Assembly: GCF_900155425.1 (NCBI RefSeq)
Contig: NZ_LT700191.1
Location: forward strand, 1,839,700-1,903,699
Reading direction: 5' to 3'
Length of the DNA stretch: 64,000 nt
Source of the DNA: Parabacteroides massiliensis
GTDB taxonomy: Bacteria > Bacteroidota > Bacteroidia > Bacteroidales > Tannerellaceae
Part shown: one piece after another, positions 50,537 through 60,528 of the stretch
Numbering within the stretch: the first letter of the stretch is position 1
Layout of the letters: the number at the start of each line of letters is the position of its first letter
Made by a program: the position numbers and the translations under genes
Notes under the pieces: generated by a model
Told to the model about the DNA's origin: nothing
The model's database searches: none
Seen by the model: the letters and a program-made list of their open reading frames with translations, nothing else

Positions 50537-53500
50537 ATGAAAAAAAGTACTCTTAGAAAAGGAGGCGTAGTCCTTCTTGGTGCTATGACCTTGTTCGGCA
50601 CGGGTGTTCTTTCTTGGGCGAATATTACGGAAGCTGTGAATCCGCCTATTGAAAAAGCACAGCCGGGGTGGACAAAGGTGACAAATGGTAAATTCGGTAC
50701 GGAGTCGACAGATTTGGACAAGAATCTTCGCGACTACGTGAAGATGGATCTGACTCAGGCAGCTAAACCGAGCCATGACAATGTTGCTCGTTACTGCTCA
50801 ACGTTCGATTTCAGCAACCTGGGTGTCGATCTGCTTCCGGGTTTGGCAATTAGTTTTGCTAATACAGACGGGAATGAGGTTGTAAACGGTCTTTTCCAGG
50901 CTTGGTCTTATGATGAGGTTAAGAACCATGAACCGATCAAGAGTTCTTCTGTTTTCAAAGTTGCTTTGAATGAAGAAGGTACTGAATACGGTTTGGGTAT
51001 TTATCCGAACTATTCGGCTAATGCTCGCGTTGAATTCGTTTACAGCACAAGAGGCCTTTCTGATGTCAACAGAATTCAAGTGAAATTGGATTCATACGGT
51101 GATAAAGCCGAAATCAATGTTTCTCGTACTTACAACGTACATGCTACTATTTACAATTTGGATGGAACTAAGGTTAAAGACCTGAATGAGTATACTTATG
51201 TAGCTGACAAGAATCATTTAGGAAAACCGGAAGAATGGGCCATCCAGACTTCTAATGTGAATGCAGGCGAAAATCTGAAAGTCGGAGATTTGGACAATAA
51301 GATCATTCGTGTGATCATCACTTCTGAAAACCCTGTTCAGGATGGTCAAACTGACGTTACTGAACCGTTGTTGGTAATCAGCGATGTTCATATCGATTTC
51401 TTGCGTCCGGAAGTTACTTTGGCTGTTGCAGATAATGAAGTTTTGGAAGCTGGTGCCGGCCGTACTACCGATTGCGATCTGAAGACATTGGAAACTACAG
51501 TTAAGTTCTGGAATACATTGGATATGACAGAACTGGGTGCAGCTGCTCGTGGTGATATCTATCCTAACGAAGGCAATGAGTTGTCAGAAGAATTGCGCTA
51601 TGAAGGTGAAAGACCTGCTTTCTATGAAATCTCTGCTGCCCATCCGTTTAGACTGCATGGCATTAAGGTGTCAAACGTGAGTGATCCTACCAAGGAAGAT
51701 AAATTCTTTGATTTTGCTGAAATAGCAAGCAAAAACGGTAAAATCGGTAAAGATGTAACGAAATTTACAACAGGCGCTTTGGTTGGTCAGGACTCTTTGA
51801 TTACTTACCGTATTCCGAGAGAATTCTTCATTGAAGCAAATGGTGAAAAATTTGCCAACGAATATAAGGTTACGATGACCTATGCTTTCGAGCCGTTGAC
51901 AGTTGGTACATTCGAAGATGAGTATATCAAGGCTACAACATCTGCTCGCAGCACAGATACAGCTAAGGTTGTTCTGAAAGGTAATTCTGTTCCTGTATAC
52001 AAAGAAGCTGACGAACTGACATTTACAAAATATCGTGAAGTTCAGTACGCTAACGCTATTGAATTCAAGAACCTTCCGAATTTTGCTGATGTTGATGGCG
52101 GTTTCTATTTGAACAATGATACAAAAGCCGATGAAAATGCAACAGAACGTTATGACGATGATGCTGTTCAGATCGGTTGGAGAGTTGTTACAAAAGATAA
52201 CGTATACTTTATCAGACAAGAAGGTGCAACTCATATTTTGCCTGCAAAAGCTGCTGCTCCTGAATATGAAATTTACGACTACGACAAGATCAATTGGAAC
52301 CTGAATACATCTATTGTATTTGAAGATGCTATCTTCCCTGACGAACCGTTTGAAGGTCCGCTTTCGATTATCGACTGTACAGGTAAACTGGAAAAGAACG
52401 TTATTTCTGTTCACCCGGTATTCCGTTGCGTACGTAAGGATGTTAACATCAGCAATAGCGAATCTCTGAATCCGATCGAAAAATTCGCTTTGGCAGATGA
52501 ATTGACTTATGAAGTTAGCAAGTACAAATATACAGGTGCAGATCTGAAGGCTGGTAAGGATGAAGCTGTATATGAAGGTCCGGTTGTCGCTAAATGTGCT
52601 CAGGCTTTCGTATGGTATCGTTTCGAAGGCGATTCAACTGCTCTGGGTGGAGCTATGTTGGCTAAAGCTATCGACGCTATGGATATCAACACTGGCCGTG
52701 TAGATGCTTACTTCTCTGGTTACAGAACTGGTGCATTGGACGAAACTGCCATGAGATCTCGTGAACATACAATCCGTATTTTTGCCGGTGAAAATGTTGA
52801 AAAAGATGCAAATGGTATCGCTACAATCAAAGTCTTCAAAGAGAAATTCAATATCGACTTGTGGGCAAATGATGTTACTGGAGATAAGAACTGGTTACCT
52901 GCAGAAGGTTATTCTTACAAAGATGACAGCTTCGAACAGACGACTAATGGCTTCTTCTTCACTTACAATGCTAAACAGCAGTATGTAAAAGCAAGCTGGA
53001 GCGCAACAAGCAATGCTAACGACGCTGCTTCTGCATGGCGTGGTCAGAATGTAACCGATACATTGTATATCAAAGTCGATCTGAGTACTCCAGCTATGCA
53101 GGCTGCTTTGAAAGAAGATGGTATCCCTGTACAGGTTGTTTATCGTCCGTACAACGAAAGATATACATTGTTGGAAGGTTTGAGAGATCTCTTCAGAGGT
53201 GATATTCCTCTGTGGGCTAACTCTTGGAACCATGTTGCTCAGTTCGGTATCGTTGTAGGCAATGCTTATAATGAGTTCTATACAACAGGTTCTACTTCTA
53301 AGGGCTTGATCACAACTATGACTACAGACCACTCGATTGCTTCTTATGCAAACTTCGCAGACTTTGTAAACAATCGTTTCGGTGATCTGCCTAACGGTCA
53401 TATCCACGGAATCTACAAAGACTTCTATGCTAAAGATCATGGTTCTTACTATGTTGGTTCTGAATGTCTGAATGGCATCAAGAGAGATCATAACTTCATC

Positions 53501-55315
53501 GTTGCCGGTTTGAACTTGATCAACAATGTAGAGTTGTATGCTTACGAAGCTGCTCCGGGCGCATTCAAACGTACCGTTCTTCCTATCTTGGGTTCTGTTG
53601 CTGAAGACGGATCTTTGGTTCCGAATGAATATGGTGAAGCTTTGTTCATCGTTTCTACTGATTTCGCTCCGAAGGCTGCTGACAAGGCTAAAGCTGAGGT
53701 TGAAAACATCACTGTAAACGGTGATTTGGTTGCTATGAACTACTTGAAGGATGAAGTTGTCCTCAAACCGGTTCAGACTGCAGGACACGATTCTGTATTC
53801 GTTTATGACCTGGATAAGGAAAATCATGGTTACCTATTTGACGGCAAGTTGAATATCTTCAACCACTATGCTGCTTACGAAGCTGATTCTGTTTCTACAG
53901 TTATCAAGGGTGACGTTCGCGTTCCTGAATTGTGGCTGTCTTCTGACAGAGCTGGTAAGGACAAGATCGCAGCTTACTCGTTCGACGAAGTATTGGCCGG
54001 TGAATCGAAAGACGGCGTTATCTACGTACAGGGTCGTGACCTGCCGTTGAGCAAGGATGATCCAATGTTGGATGGCAATGTAATCGAAGCTGTTCTGCCG
54101 ATCGTAGCCGATGGCGTTTATACAAGTGATGAAGAAATCGACATCTATGTTGCTGCTAAAGACACGCTGAACGAAGATGGTGCTATTACAGGTACTATCG
54201 CTTGGCCGGTAACTATCACTGCAACTCCGGATGTAGACGACTTGTGCAACACAGAAGGTGTATTCTCTGTAGACGGTCTGTGTGAAAACTTGAAACAGGA
54301 ATTGTCTCTGACTCATGCTCCTGTTTTGGCAGGCGGTTTCGCTGTTGACGTTATCAAGACGAACGGTGGCCGTGCCGAAATCAACTGGGAATCTGTTCCT
54401 GGTGCTGACTACTATACAGTTCAGATTGGTAACACTGTTGTAGATCCGATTTCTGAAAATGTATTCATCTCTCAGGTTTTGGCTGAAAACAACTCTATCA
54501 AGGTTACTTTGAAGAACGGTACCGGTAAGGATATCAACAAAGATATCGCTATCAACTACTTCTTGGAACTGACAGGTTACGACAAGAACGGTAAAGTTGT
54601 TGTTGCTCCTGAAGTGATCAGCCGCGAAGAGATCAACCCGGATGTATGGGTATCTGAAGAACTTGTTGTTAAGTCATTCGATGCTGAATTGTCAGAAGAT
54701 ATCATCTACAAGATTCGTCTGTGCGAATACGACACGAACCGTCAGATCGACGTTTATGAATTCGACAACACTTATTCTCACCTGTATCGTAAGACTGTTG
54801 ACGGCGGTGTAATCTTGATGAACCGCGGTAGCTTCAATACGGCTGACTGGTCAACTGTTAAGGTTGAATACCCGACTGCCGACTTCAAAGCTCTCGCTAC
54901 ATCTGAAAAGACAACCGATACTAAAGTCACTGTAGTCAATATGGCTGCAAGCACAAACTACGAAGTACGTGTAATTGCTCACAGCGATTGTGAAAAGGTT
55001 AACGCTTCTCGTTCTGCTTTGGCTGACATCCATACTTCAATCGACGAAGGTGGTTCTGGTAACGTAGCATTCGAAGGTATCGAAGCTCCGACAGCTAATG
55101 AAACTATCAACGCTGCAACTGTAAAGGTTGTTGCCGGTAAGGGTCAGGTTGTCGTTATGAACGCTGCCGGTAAGAAGGTTGTTGTAAACAACGTCTTAGG
55201 CCAGACAATCGCTAATACGGTTATGACATCTGACAACGTTACAATCGCTGCTCCTCAGGGTGTAGTTGTAGTAGCTGTTGAAGGTGAAAAGGCTGTAAAG
55301 GCAATCGTAAAATAA
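50537..55315 (+). CDS. Large S-layer-like surface protein, DUF6383/type IX secretion
   Basis: A 1592-aa secreted protein. The N-terminal signal is basic then hydrophobic (KKSTLRKGG, VVLLGAMTLFGTGVLSWA). The body is acidic and beta-rich. A fibronectin-type III-like segment at about 1270-1500 contains GGRAEINWESVPGADYYTVQIG and STNYEVRVIAHSDCEKV. The C-terminal 80 residues form the same DUF6383/T9SS sorting domain as the 950-aa protein (VNNVLGQTIANTV, VVVVAVEGEKAVKAIVK). Codon use is strongly biased, suggesting abundant expression when on. By present orientation of the upstream invertible promoter it should be off. Confidence 0.87.
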   Translation: MKKSTLRKGGVVLLGAMTLFGTGVLSWANITEAVNPPIEKAQPGWTKVTNGKFGTESTDLDKNLRDYVKMDLTQAAKPSHDNVARYCSTFDFSNLGVDLLPGLAISFANTDGNEVVNGLFQAWSYDEVKNHEPIKSSSVFKVALNEEGTEYGLGIYPNYSANARVEFVYSTRGLSDVNRIQVKLDSYGDKAEINVSRTYNVHATIYNLDGTKVKDLNEYTYVADKNHLGKPEEWAIQTSNVNAGENLKVGDLDNKIIRVIITSENPVQDGQTDVTEPLLVISDVHIDFLRPEVTLAVADNEVLEAGAGRTTDCDLKTLETTVKFWNTLDMTELGAAARGDIYPNEGNELSEELRYEGERPAFYEISAAHPFRLHGIKVSNVSDPTKEDKFFDFAEIASKNGKIGKDVTKFTTGALVGQDSLITYRIPREFFIEANGEKFANEYKVTMTYAFEPLTVGTFEDEYIKATTSARSTDTAKVVLKGNSVPVYKEADELTFTKYREVQYANAIEFKNLPNFADVDGGFYLNNDTKADENATERYDDDAVQIGWRVVTKDNVYFIRQEGATHILPAKAAAPEYEIYDYDKINWNLNTSIVFEDAIFPDEPFEGPLSIIDCTGKLEKNVISVHPVFRCVRKDVNISNSESLNPIEKFALADELTYEVSKYKYTGADLKAGKDEAVYEGPVVAKCAQAFVWYRFEGDSTALGGAMLAKAIDAMDINTGRVDAYFSGYRTGALDETAMRSREHTIRIFAGENVEKDANGIATIKVFKEKFNIDLWANDVTGDKNWLPAEGYSYKDDSFEQTTNGFFFTYNAKQQYVKASWSATSNANDAASAWRGQNVTDTLYIKVDLSTPAMQAALKEDGIPVQVVYRPYNERYTLLEGLRDLFRGDIPLWANSWNHVAQFGIVVGNAYNEFYTTGSTSKGLITTMTTDHSIASYANFADFVNNRFGDLPNGHIHGIYKDFYAKDHGSYYVGSECLNGIKRDHNFIVAGLNLINNVELYAYEAAPGAFKRTVLPILGSVAEDGSLVPNEYGEALFIVSTDFAPKAADKAKAEVENITVNGDLVAMNYLKDEVVLKPVQTAGHDSVFVYDLDKENHGYLFDGKLNIFNHYAAYEADSVSTVIKGDVRVPELWLSSDRAGKDKIAAYSFDEVLAGESKDGVIYVQGRDLPLSKDDPMLDGNVIEAVLPIVADGVYTSDEEIDIYVAAKDTLNEDGAITGTIAWPVTITATPDVDDLCNTEGVFSVDGLCENLKQELSLTHAPVLAGGFAVDVIKTNGGRAEINWESVPGADYYTVQIGNTVVDPISENVFISQVLAENNSIKVTLKNGTGKDINKDIAINYFLELTGYDKNGKVVVAPEVISREEINPDVWVSEELVVKSFDAELSEDIIYKIRLCEYDTNRQIDVYEFDNTYSHLYRKTVDGGVILMNRGSFNTADWSTVKVEYPTADFKALATSEKTTDTKVTVVNMAASTNYEVRVIAHSDCEKVNASRSALADIHTSIDEGGSGNVAFEGIEAPTANETINAATVKVVAGKGQVVVMNAAGKKVVVNNVLGQTIANTVMTSDNVTIAAPQGVVVVAVEGEKAVKAIVK

Positions 55316-55323
55316 GAAGACGA

Positions 55324-55523
55324 TTTATAATCAAATAATTCTAAAATGTAAGGCCGCGCAGAGTGGAATCCTATACGCCCTCTAAGTATCCTGAGAAGGT
55401 GAACAAGCGGTCAAATATTAATAATACTAAAGTATTGAAATAAAGTTCATGCTGTGAGTATTTCTGCGAAGAAAGAAAACGGAAAAAAACAAGCCCCGGA
55501 GGTGTCAGTCATCTCCGGGGCTT
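55324..55523 (+). other. Conserved 3'-UTR of second DUF6383 gene with terminator
   Basis: It carries the same ordered motifs as 44557-44773: TTTATAATCAAATAATTC (55324-55341), AGGTGAACAAGCGGT (55397-55411) and AATATTAATAATACTAAAGT from 55414. It ends in a hairpin, AAGCCCCGGAG (55491-55501) with CTCCGGGGCTT (55513-55523). Confidence 0.78.
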
Positions 55524-55549
55524 TGTCTGTTTGGTGATTATCGGTTTGC

Positions 55550-57874
55550 TTACCGGAGCTTGATCTCGTCTACAAACAAGAACGCCGAATTACCTGCGCC
55601 TCCGTGCCAGGCCGGAAGTTTGTCGCTCTTGATGATGATCTCGACGTAGCGGGCTTTTACCGGATCGAAAGATATTTCTTGCGGGTAAAGGCCGTCTGGG
55701 TCATTTTTGCCTAAAGACGGGATTGTTTTGGATGCTACTTCTTTGAAGTTCTGCCCGTCGTCCGAAATTTTTACGGTAACGCCTGCCGCGCCCATGATCC
55801 AATCTCCTTTCACGACATTCGTGTTGAAAGAAATGTGGCTGAATTCGGCCGGTTCTTTCAGGTCGATAACGGCATCGAGGTCCTTGCCTTGGAACCCCAA
55901 CCAACGTCCGGTCTTGTAGTTATCGTTGCCGCTCAGGCCATCGGTCAGTTCCGGTCCACCGTTGAAGTCATATCCTCTGCTGGGGGCCACCTTCAAGGTG
56001 ACCGGTTTGGCTGTTGCCTTGTTGAAATCGATCTTTTCAGAGAAGATGCGGCTGTTTCCGGTCGGGCGGACAGCAATGGCTTTCACCTCTGCATTTTGTT
56101 TGATGCGGAGAGGCGCTTCGTATTTCGGGGAGGCTGCCGTCGGTTCGCTGCCGTCGAGCGTGTAATGGATATCGGCGTTCCCTTCGGTTTCGAGCGTTAC
56201 GACGATTTCCCCTTTGTCACCATCGGTAGCGAAGGAGGCGCGAACGTCGAAGATGTGTTTGGCGTAGTTGTAGCCCAAACGGTTGTAAAGCTCGGTCATG
56301 CGGACCAGGCGAGGCAGGAATGCCTTGAAGTCTTTCGGTGCGTTTGTCCATTGTATTTCGGCCAATGCGTCCATACGAGGCAATACCATGTATTCGACCT
56401 GGCTGAATGTCGGGATATATTCTGTCCAGAGGTTCGCTTGCACGCCGATCACATATTTCCGGTATTCTTCCGGTATTCCGGCAGTCGGTTCGAACGAATA
56501 GACGCGTTCCAACGGCAGATAACCGCCGATGGCAAGCGGGTCGTGTTCCGTGTCGGTAGACTGGTAATAGTCGAAATAGAGGTAAGAGTTGGGCGTCATG
56601 ATCACATTATGTTTCTGTTTGGCAGCTTCGATACCGCCGTTTACGCCACGCCAGCTCATCACCGTTGCGTTCGGAGCCAGTCCGCCTTCCAGGATTTCGT
56701 CCCAACCGATGATATGCCGTCCTTTGCTTTCGACGAATTTCTCCATGCGTTCGATGACATAGCTTTGCAGGCGTTCTTCGGCCGTGTGCTTGTCGTTCCC
56801 TTTGAGACCTTCCGCCTTGATGCGGGCTTGGCACTTCGGGCAACTTTTCCAACGCACTTTCGGGCATTCGTCACCGCCTACATGTATATATTCGGACGGG
56901 AAGAGGTCGATCACCTCGCCGAGCACGTCTTCGAGGAAGATCATGGCTTTTTCGTTACCGGCACAGATCACCTCGTCAGAAACGCCCCACTGTGTCCACA
57001 CTTCGTACGGTCCGCCCGTACAACCCAGTTCGGGGTAGGTCGTGATGGCTGCCAATTGGTGTCCCGGAAGGTCTATTTCGGGGATGATCGTAATGAAACG
57101 TTCTTGGGCATAAGCGATCACGTCGCGAATTTCGTCCTGCGTGTAGAACATGCCTTCGCCATACGGCTTGCCGTCATATTTGCCGGAGTTGCGGCCGATG
57201 ACTGTCTCCCGGCGTTGTGTCCCTATCCGGGTCAGTTCCGGATATTTCTTGATCTCGATACGCCATCCCTGGTCGTCCGTCAGATGCCAATGGAAACGGT
57301 TCATGTTGTGCAGGGCAAGAATGTCGATAAACTTCTTGACCGAGTCGGTCGGGAAGAAATGGCGGGAAACATCGAGGTGCATGCCGCGATACGGGAAACG
57401 CGGATAGTCGTTGATGCTGACAGCCGGAAGTTCGATGGCCATACCTTCGGCCACGGCGGGGAGCGCTTTGCGCAAGGTTTGCACGCCATAGAAAATGCCG
57501 GCGTTGGATGCTCCGGCGATCTCGATGCCGTTCTCGCTGACCAGCAGGCGGTAGCCTTCCGGGTTCCGGATGTCGGAAGCGATCGACAGATGAATGCCTT
57601 TGTCTGCGTTTCCTGTGCCCACTTTCGGTTCATAGCCCGTGGCCTCTTTGATGTAGGAGGCGAGGAAACGGGCAGTCTGTTCCATCTCCGTATCACCTTC
57701 CTTATAAGAGATCGGGGTAGACGGTTTTAACAGGAACGGAGCGCTGCCTTGTGTCGCCACTTCTTGCGGAAGCGGGATTATGGCGTAGTCGCCTTGTGCT
57801 TTTTCCCCACCCGAACAAGCCATGCCGCCGGCTATGACTGTCAGGATACATGCATACTTTGTCAGTCTGTTCAT
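55550..57874 (-). CDS. Beta-N-acetylhexosaminidase, GH20 with C-terminal discoidin-like domain
   Basis: A 774-aa lipoprotein counted from the Met at 57874, whose signal ends GGMAC (Cys20). A GH20b domain covers about residues 30-160. The GH20 barrel follows, with HWHLTDDQGWRIEI (196-209) and the catalytic Asp335-Glu336 pair in HVGGDEC. A chitobiase-like segment (IHYTLDGSEPT) leads to an F5/8 type C-like module at about 640-774 (WIMGAAGVTVKISDDGQNF). It likely trims GlcNAc/GalNAc from host glycans at the cell surface. An ATG at 57931 would add 19 residues before the signal peptide and cannot be excluded. Confidence 0.92.
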   Translation of the reverse strand: MNRLTKYACILTVIAGGMACSGGEKAQGDYAIIPLPQEVATQGSAPFLLKPSTPISYKEGDTEMEQTARFLASYIKEATGYEPKVGTGNADKGIHLSIASDIRNPEGYRLLVSENGIEIAGASNAGIFYGVQTLRKALPAVAEGMAIELPAVSINDYPRFPYRGMHLDVSRHFFPTDSVKKFIDILALHNMNRFHWHLTDDQGWRIEIKKYPELTRIGTQRRETVIGRNSGKYDGKPYGEGMFYTQDEIRDVIAYAQERFITIIPEIDLPGHQLAAITTYPELGCTGGPYEVWTQWGVSDEVICAGNEKAMIFLEDVLGEVIDLFPSEYIHVGGDECPKVRWKSCPKCQARIKAEGLKGNDKHTAEERLQSYVIERMEKFVESKGRHIIGWDEILEGGLAPNATVMSWRGVNGGIEAAKQKHNVIMTPNSYLYFDYYQSTDTEHDPLAIGGYLPLERVYSFEPTAGIPEEYRKYVIGVQANLWTEYIPTFSQVEYMVLPRMDALAEIQWTNAPKDFKAFLPRLVRMTELYNRLGYNYAKHIFDVRASFATDGDKGEIVVTLETEGNADIHYTLDGSEPTAASPKYEAPLRIKQNAEVKAIAVRPTGNSRIFSEKIDFNKATAKPVTLKVAPSRGYDFNGGPELTDGLSGNDNYKTGRWLGFQGKDLDAVIDLKEPAEFSHISFNTNVVKGDWIMGAAGVTVKISDDGQNFKEVASKTIPSLGKNDPDGLYPQEISFDPVKARYVEIIIKSDKLPAWHGGAGNSAFLFVDEIKLR

Positions 57875-57964
57875 GCGTTTAAGGATCGAAAATTCCGGGA
57901 TTTTCAGTGAAAGGGAATTTGTCTTTTTCATGATGATCAAGATTTATTTATAATTATACTGTGG

Positions 57965-57972
57965 CAAAGGTA
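57965..57972 (-). promoter_or_regulatory. -7 element for second GH20 gene
   Basis: The minus strand reads TACCTTTG, 33 bp upstream of the ATG at 57931 and 90 bp upstream of the one at 57874. Confidence 0.58.
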
Positions 57973-58030
57973 CAGATAAATAGTTGGCTTCCTTGTTAGA
58001 AGGCCGCTTTTTCTTGGATAGGTGCTTACG

Positions 58031-58870
58031 TTATTTTTGTTCTTTTTGGTCTACCGTGAAAAAGTCGTTCACCTTTTTCACGGTGCTGCACCGGGTATAG
58101 GCGTCGTGGCAGTAGATGATCGCCTGTTTTTTAGAGGTTGCTTCTTCCAACATCCGTATTTTCTCGTTGTAGGAAACGACCGGACAGGTGTCGTAGGCCG
58201 AGATCCAGAGAGGCGAAACGCTTGCCGCCAACGGGATGACATCGCCCGCGAAGACATAGGTGCGTTCGGAAGTCGTGATGTAAGGAGCGATTTGCCCCGG
58301 CGTATGCCCGTCGAACAAACGCAGGTCGACGCCGGGACAGAGAGTCGTGTCGCTTTCGATGAGGCGGAGCTTGCCGCTGTCGCAAACGGCCTGCATGTTC
58401 TCGATGAAATAGGAATCGGCTTCGAGCGCGTTCGGGTGAAGGAAGTTTTCCCATTGTGCACGGCTTACCCAATGAGTGGCGTTCGGAAAGGTCATTTTAA
58501 GAAGATGTTTCCCGTCCGGTTGCACTTCTTTCTGTGTCGTATATCCGCAATGGTCGAAGTGGAGATGCGTGAGGACGACATCCGTCACATCTTCGCAGGC
58601 AACACCTCGGCTTTGAAGTTCATCCTTCAGGTCGACCAGGTCGAAGAATTTGTAATAGCTGAGCTGTTTCAGATGTTTGTTCCCTGCCCCGTTGTCGACG
58701 AGTATGATTCTCCCGTTCCCGTCGCGCACCAATACACTGCGCATGGCTAAGATACATCCGTTTTGTTCGTCGCTCGGGTAGCGGCGGCTCCAGGCGGTTT
58801 TAGGGATTGCACCGAACATGGCGCCTCCGTCTGCATGGAAAAAGCCTGTGTCTATAAGTTGAATATCCAT
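58031..58870 (-). CDS. MBL-fold metallo-hydrolase
   Basis: A 279-aa metallo-beta-lactamase-fold hydrolase. The metal motif HxHxDH is His102, His104, Asp106, His107 (THLHFDHCG). Later ligands are probably His in ATHWVSRAQW or GHTPGQ, Asp in FAGDVIP and His in IYCHDAY. The GHTPGQIAPYI segment is typical of lactonase/hydrolase members of the fold. The substrate is unknown. The start at 58870 is supported by a consensus -7 (58889-58896) that lies inside a longer open frame. It is divergent from the Mur-ligase-like gene. Confidence 0.88.
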   Translation of the reverse strand: MDIQLIDTGFFHADGGAMFGAIPKTAWSRRYPSDEQNGCILAMRSVLVRDGNGRIILVDNGAGNKHLKQLSYYKFFDLVDLKDELQSRGVACEDVTDVVLTHLHFDHCGYTTQKEVQPDGKHLLKMTFPNATHWVSRAQWENFLHPNALEADSYFIENMQAVCDSGKLRLIESDTTLCPGVDLRLFDGHTPGQIAPYITTSERTYVFAGDVIPLAASVSPLWISAYDTCPVVSYNEKIRMLEEATSKKQAIIYCHDAYTRCSTVKKVNDFFTVDQKEQK

Positions 58871-58888
58871 AAATATACTTTTTTTGAA

Positions 58889-58951
58889 CAAAGATAGGGA
58901 AGTTTTTTCTCTCGAACTCATACAAAGGGTGAATGAAATTGTGTACATTTG
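58889..58951. promoter_or_regulatory. Divergent promoters (MBL hydrolase / Mur-like gene)
   Basis: The minus strand reads TATCTTTG at 58889-58896 for the MBL gene. The plus strand has TACATTTG at 58944-58951 for the gene at 58969, giving a short leader of about 14 nt. Confidence 0.6.
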
Positions 58952-58968
58952 CAGGCAAAATCTGAGTG

Positions 58969-59904
58969 ATGCGAAAAGTTCATTTAATCTCCGTAACCGA
59001 GCCTCTGTTGTTTGACTTGGCCTTGGCTATCCACCAAAAAGGATATGAGGTAAGCGTATCCGGTGTTGGACTGACTGATACGACCCTTGCCAGACTGAGG
59101 GAAGAAGGTTGTACCTGCCATGGAGACGGATGGTTTCCGGAGAGATTAACTAAGGATATACATTTTGTGGTATTAGGGGCCGCAGTCCGCCAGGACAACC
59201 CCGAATTGATACGCGCAAAGGAACTGGGATTATTAGTGCTTTCGATTCCTGAATTCATATTTCAGCGGACGAAAGAAAAGACGCGGGTCGTGGTTGCCGG
59301 CAGCCGGGGAAAGAAAACGATCATCTCGATGATTGTCTGCGCCCTGAAGCGGCAGAAATTTGCGTTCGACTATGCGTTGACCAGCGAAGTCCCCTTGTTG
59401 CCCGACCGTGTGCATCTGAGCTACGAAGCCCGGATTGCGATAATCGAAGGCGACGAGCATGTCACGTCGGCTTTGGAGAAACGCTTCCAGCTCGAGTTCT
59501 ACCGTCCGCACATCGCCATTCTGACCAATCTGATGTGGACTTCCGCAACCGACCATGCCACGCCTGAAGCCTATCATACGACTTTCCGTACGTTCGCCGC
59601 TTCCATCGAGCGCGGGGGAAAATTGATCTATTTCGATGGCGACCCCGTTGTCAAGCAGCTTGCGCAGGAGGTGCGCGAGGACATAACAGCCATGCCCTAC
59701 GACCAGCATGTCGTAATCGAAAAAGAAGAAAAGACCTATTTGCAGACTCGCTACGGGGACTTCCCCGTTTATATCCCGGACCGCTTTTTCCTGATCAATC
59801 TGAATGCCGCCCGCCTGGCCTGCCGCCAGTTAGGAATAAAAGATGCAGATTTCTATCAGGCATTATCCGAATACAGCATGTCTCTGGCCCACCCGAATCT
59901 GTGA
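58969..59904 (+). CDS. Short Mur ligase-like protein (Mpl-related)
   Basis: A 311-aa protein resembling the N-terminal and ATP-binding domains of Mpl (UDP-MurNAc:tripeptide ligase). The N-terminal Rossmann-like part has LAIHQKGYEVSVSG and VVLGAAVRQDNPEL. The P-loop is GSRGKKT (residues 111-117) instead of the usual GTHGKTT. A middle-domain segment (AIIEGDEHVTSALEKRF, HIAILTNLMWTSATDHATPE) resembles the metal/ATP site. Mpl and MurC are about 450 aa, and the C-terminal ligand-binding domain is missing. It may act in peptidoglycan recycling or have a different role. A GTG one codon upstream is less likely as start. Confidence 0.8.
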   Translation: MRKVHLISVTEPLLFDLALAIHQKGYEVSVSGVGLTDTTLARLREEGCTCHGDGWFPERLTKDIHFVVLGAAVRQDNPELIRAKELGLLVLSIPEFIFQRTKEKTRVVVAGSRGKKTIISMIVCALKRQKFAFDYALTSEVPLLPDRVHLSYEARIAIIEGDEHVTSALEKRFQLEFYRPHIAILTNLMWTSATDHATPEAYHTTFRTFAASIERGGKLIYFDGDPVVKQLAQEVREDITAMPYDQHVVIEKEEKTYLQTRYGDFPVYIPDRFFLINLNAARLACRQLGIKDADFYQALSEYSMSLAHPNL

Positions 59905-59973
59905 TCTCCGTGGGCATGCAAAATATGCTTGATCTTCCCATATAAATCAATATTTTTATCTAAGTTTGCAATC

Positions 59974-60522
59974 ATGATTATTGCGAGACAAAAAAGAAAA
60001 GAAAATATAGCCGAATATCTGTTGTACATGTGGCAGGTGGAAGACCTGATACGTGCCAACAATTTCGATATGGATTCGATCCGTCGCACGGTTGTGGACC
60101 GTTACGACCAGCCGGATGAGGTGAAGGAAGAGATTGCCAAATGGTATGAGGATCTGATCGAGATGATGCGTAGCGAAGGGGTGAAGGAAAAGGGACATAT
60201 ACAGTTGAACAAGAATGTGATCATAGCCCTGACCGACCTGCATCTCCGTCTTCTGAAATCGCCGAAAGAAATGGTGTACGGGGCGGCTTATTACAAAACA
60301 CTCCCTTTTATCGTTCAGCTCCGTGCCAAATCGGGCGGCGAGGATTTGCCTGAGTTGGAGACTTGTTTCAATGCTATTTACGGTTTCCTGATGCTGAAGA
60401 TGCAAGGGAAGGAAATCAGCCCCGAAACGATGGAGGGGATCAAACAGATCAGCTCGTTCCTGGCGCTTCTGGCCGAGAAGTATCGTGAAGATATGAACGG
60501 AGAGCTGAAATTAGAAGAATAA
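59974..60522 (+). CDS. DUF4924 family protein
   Basis: A 182-aa helical cytoplasmic protein starting MIIARQKRKENIAEYLLYMWQ, the conserved N-terminus of the DUF4924 family in Bacteroidetes. No catalytic motif is visible and the function is unknown. An earlier ATG (59929) is rejected because a consensus -7 (TAAGTTTG, 59961-59968) lies within that extension; if this promoter is real the mRNA would be nearly leaderless. It is 6 bp upstream of rfbD and likely in an operon with it and prfC. Confidence 0.8.
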   Translation: MIIARQKRKENIAEYLLYMWQVEDLIRANNFDMDSIRRTVVDRYDQPDEVKEEIAKWYEDLIEMMRSEGVKEKGHIQLNKNVIIALTDLHLRLLKSPKEMVYGAAYYKTLPFIVQLRAKSGGEDLPELETCFNAIYGFLMLKMQGKEISPETMEGIKQISSFLALLAEKYREDMNGELKLEE

Positions 60523-60528
60523 GACAAG

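Noticed and set aside
55835-57730. 631-codon open frame antisense to the second GH20 gene
   Set aside because: It is a shadow of the high-GC coding strand. The GH20 catalytic motifs lie on the minus strand.
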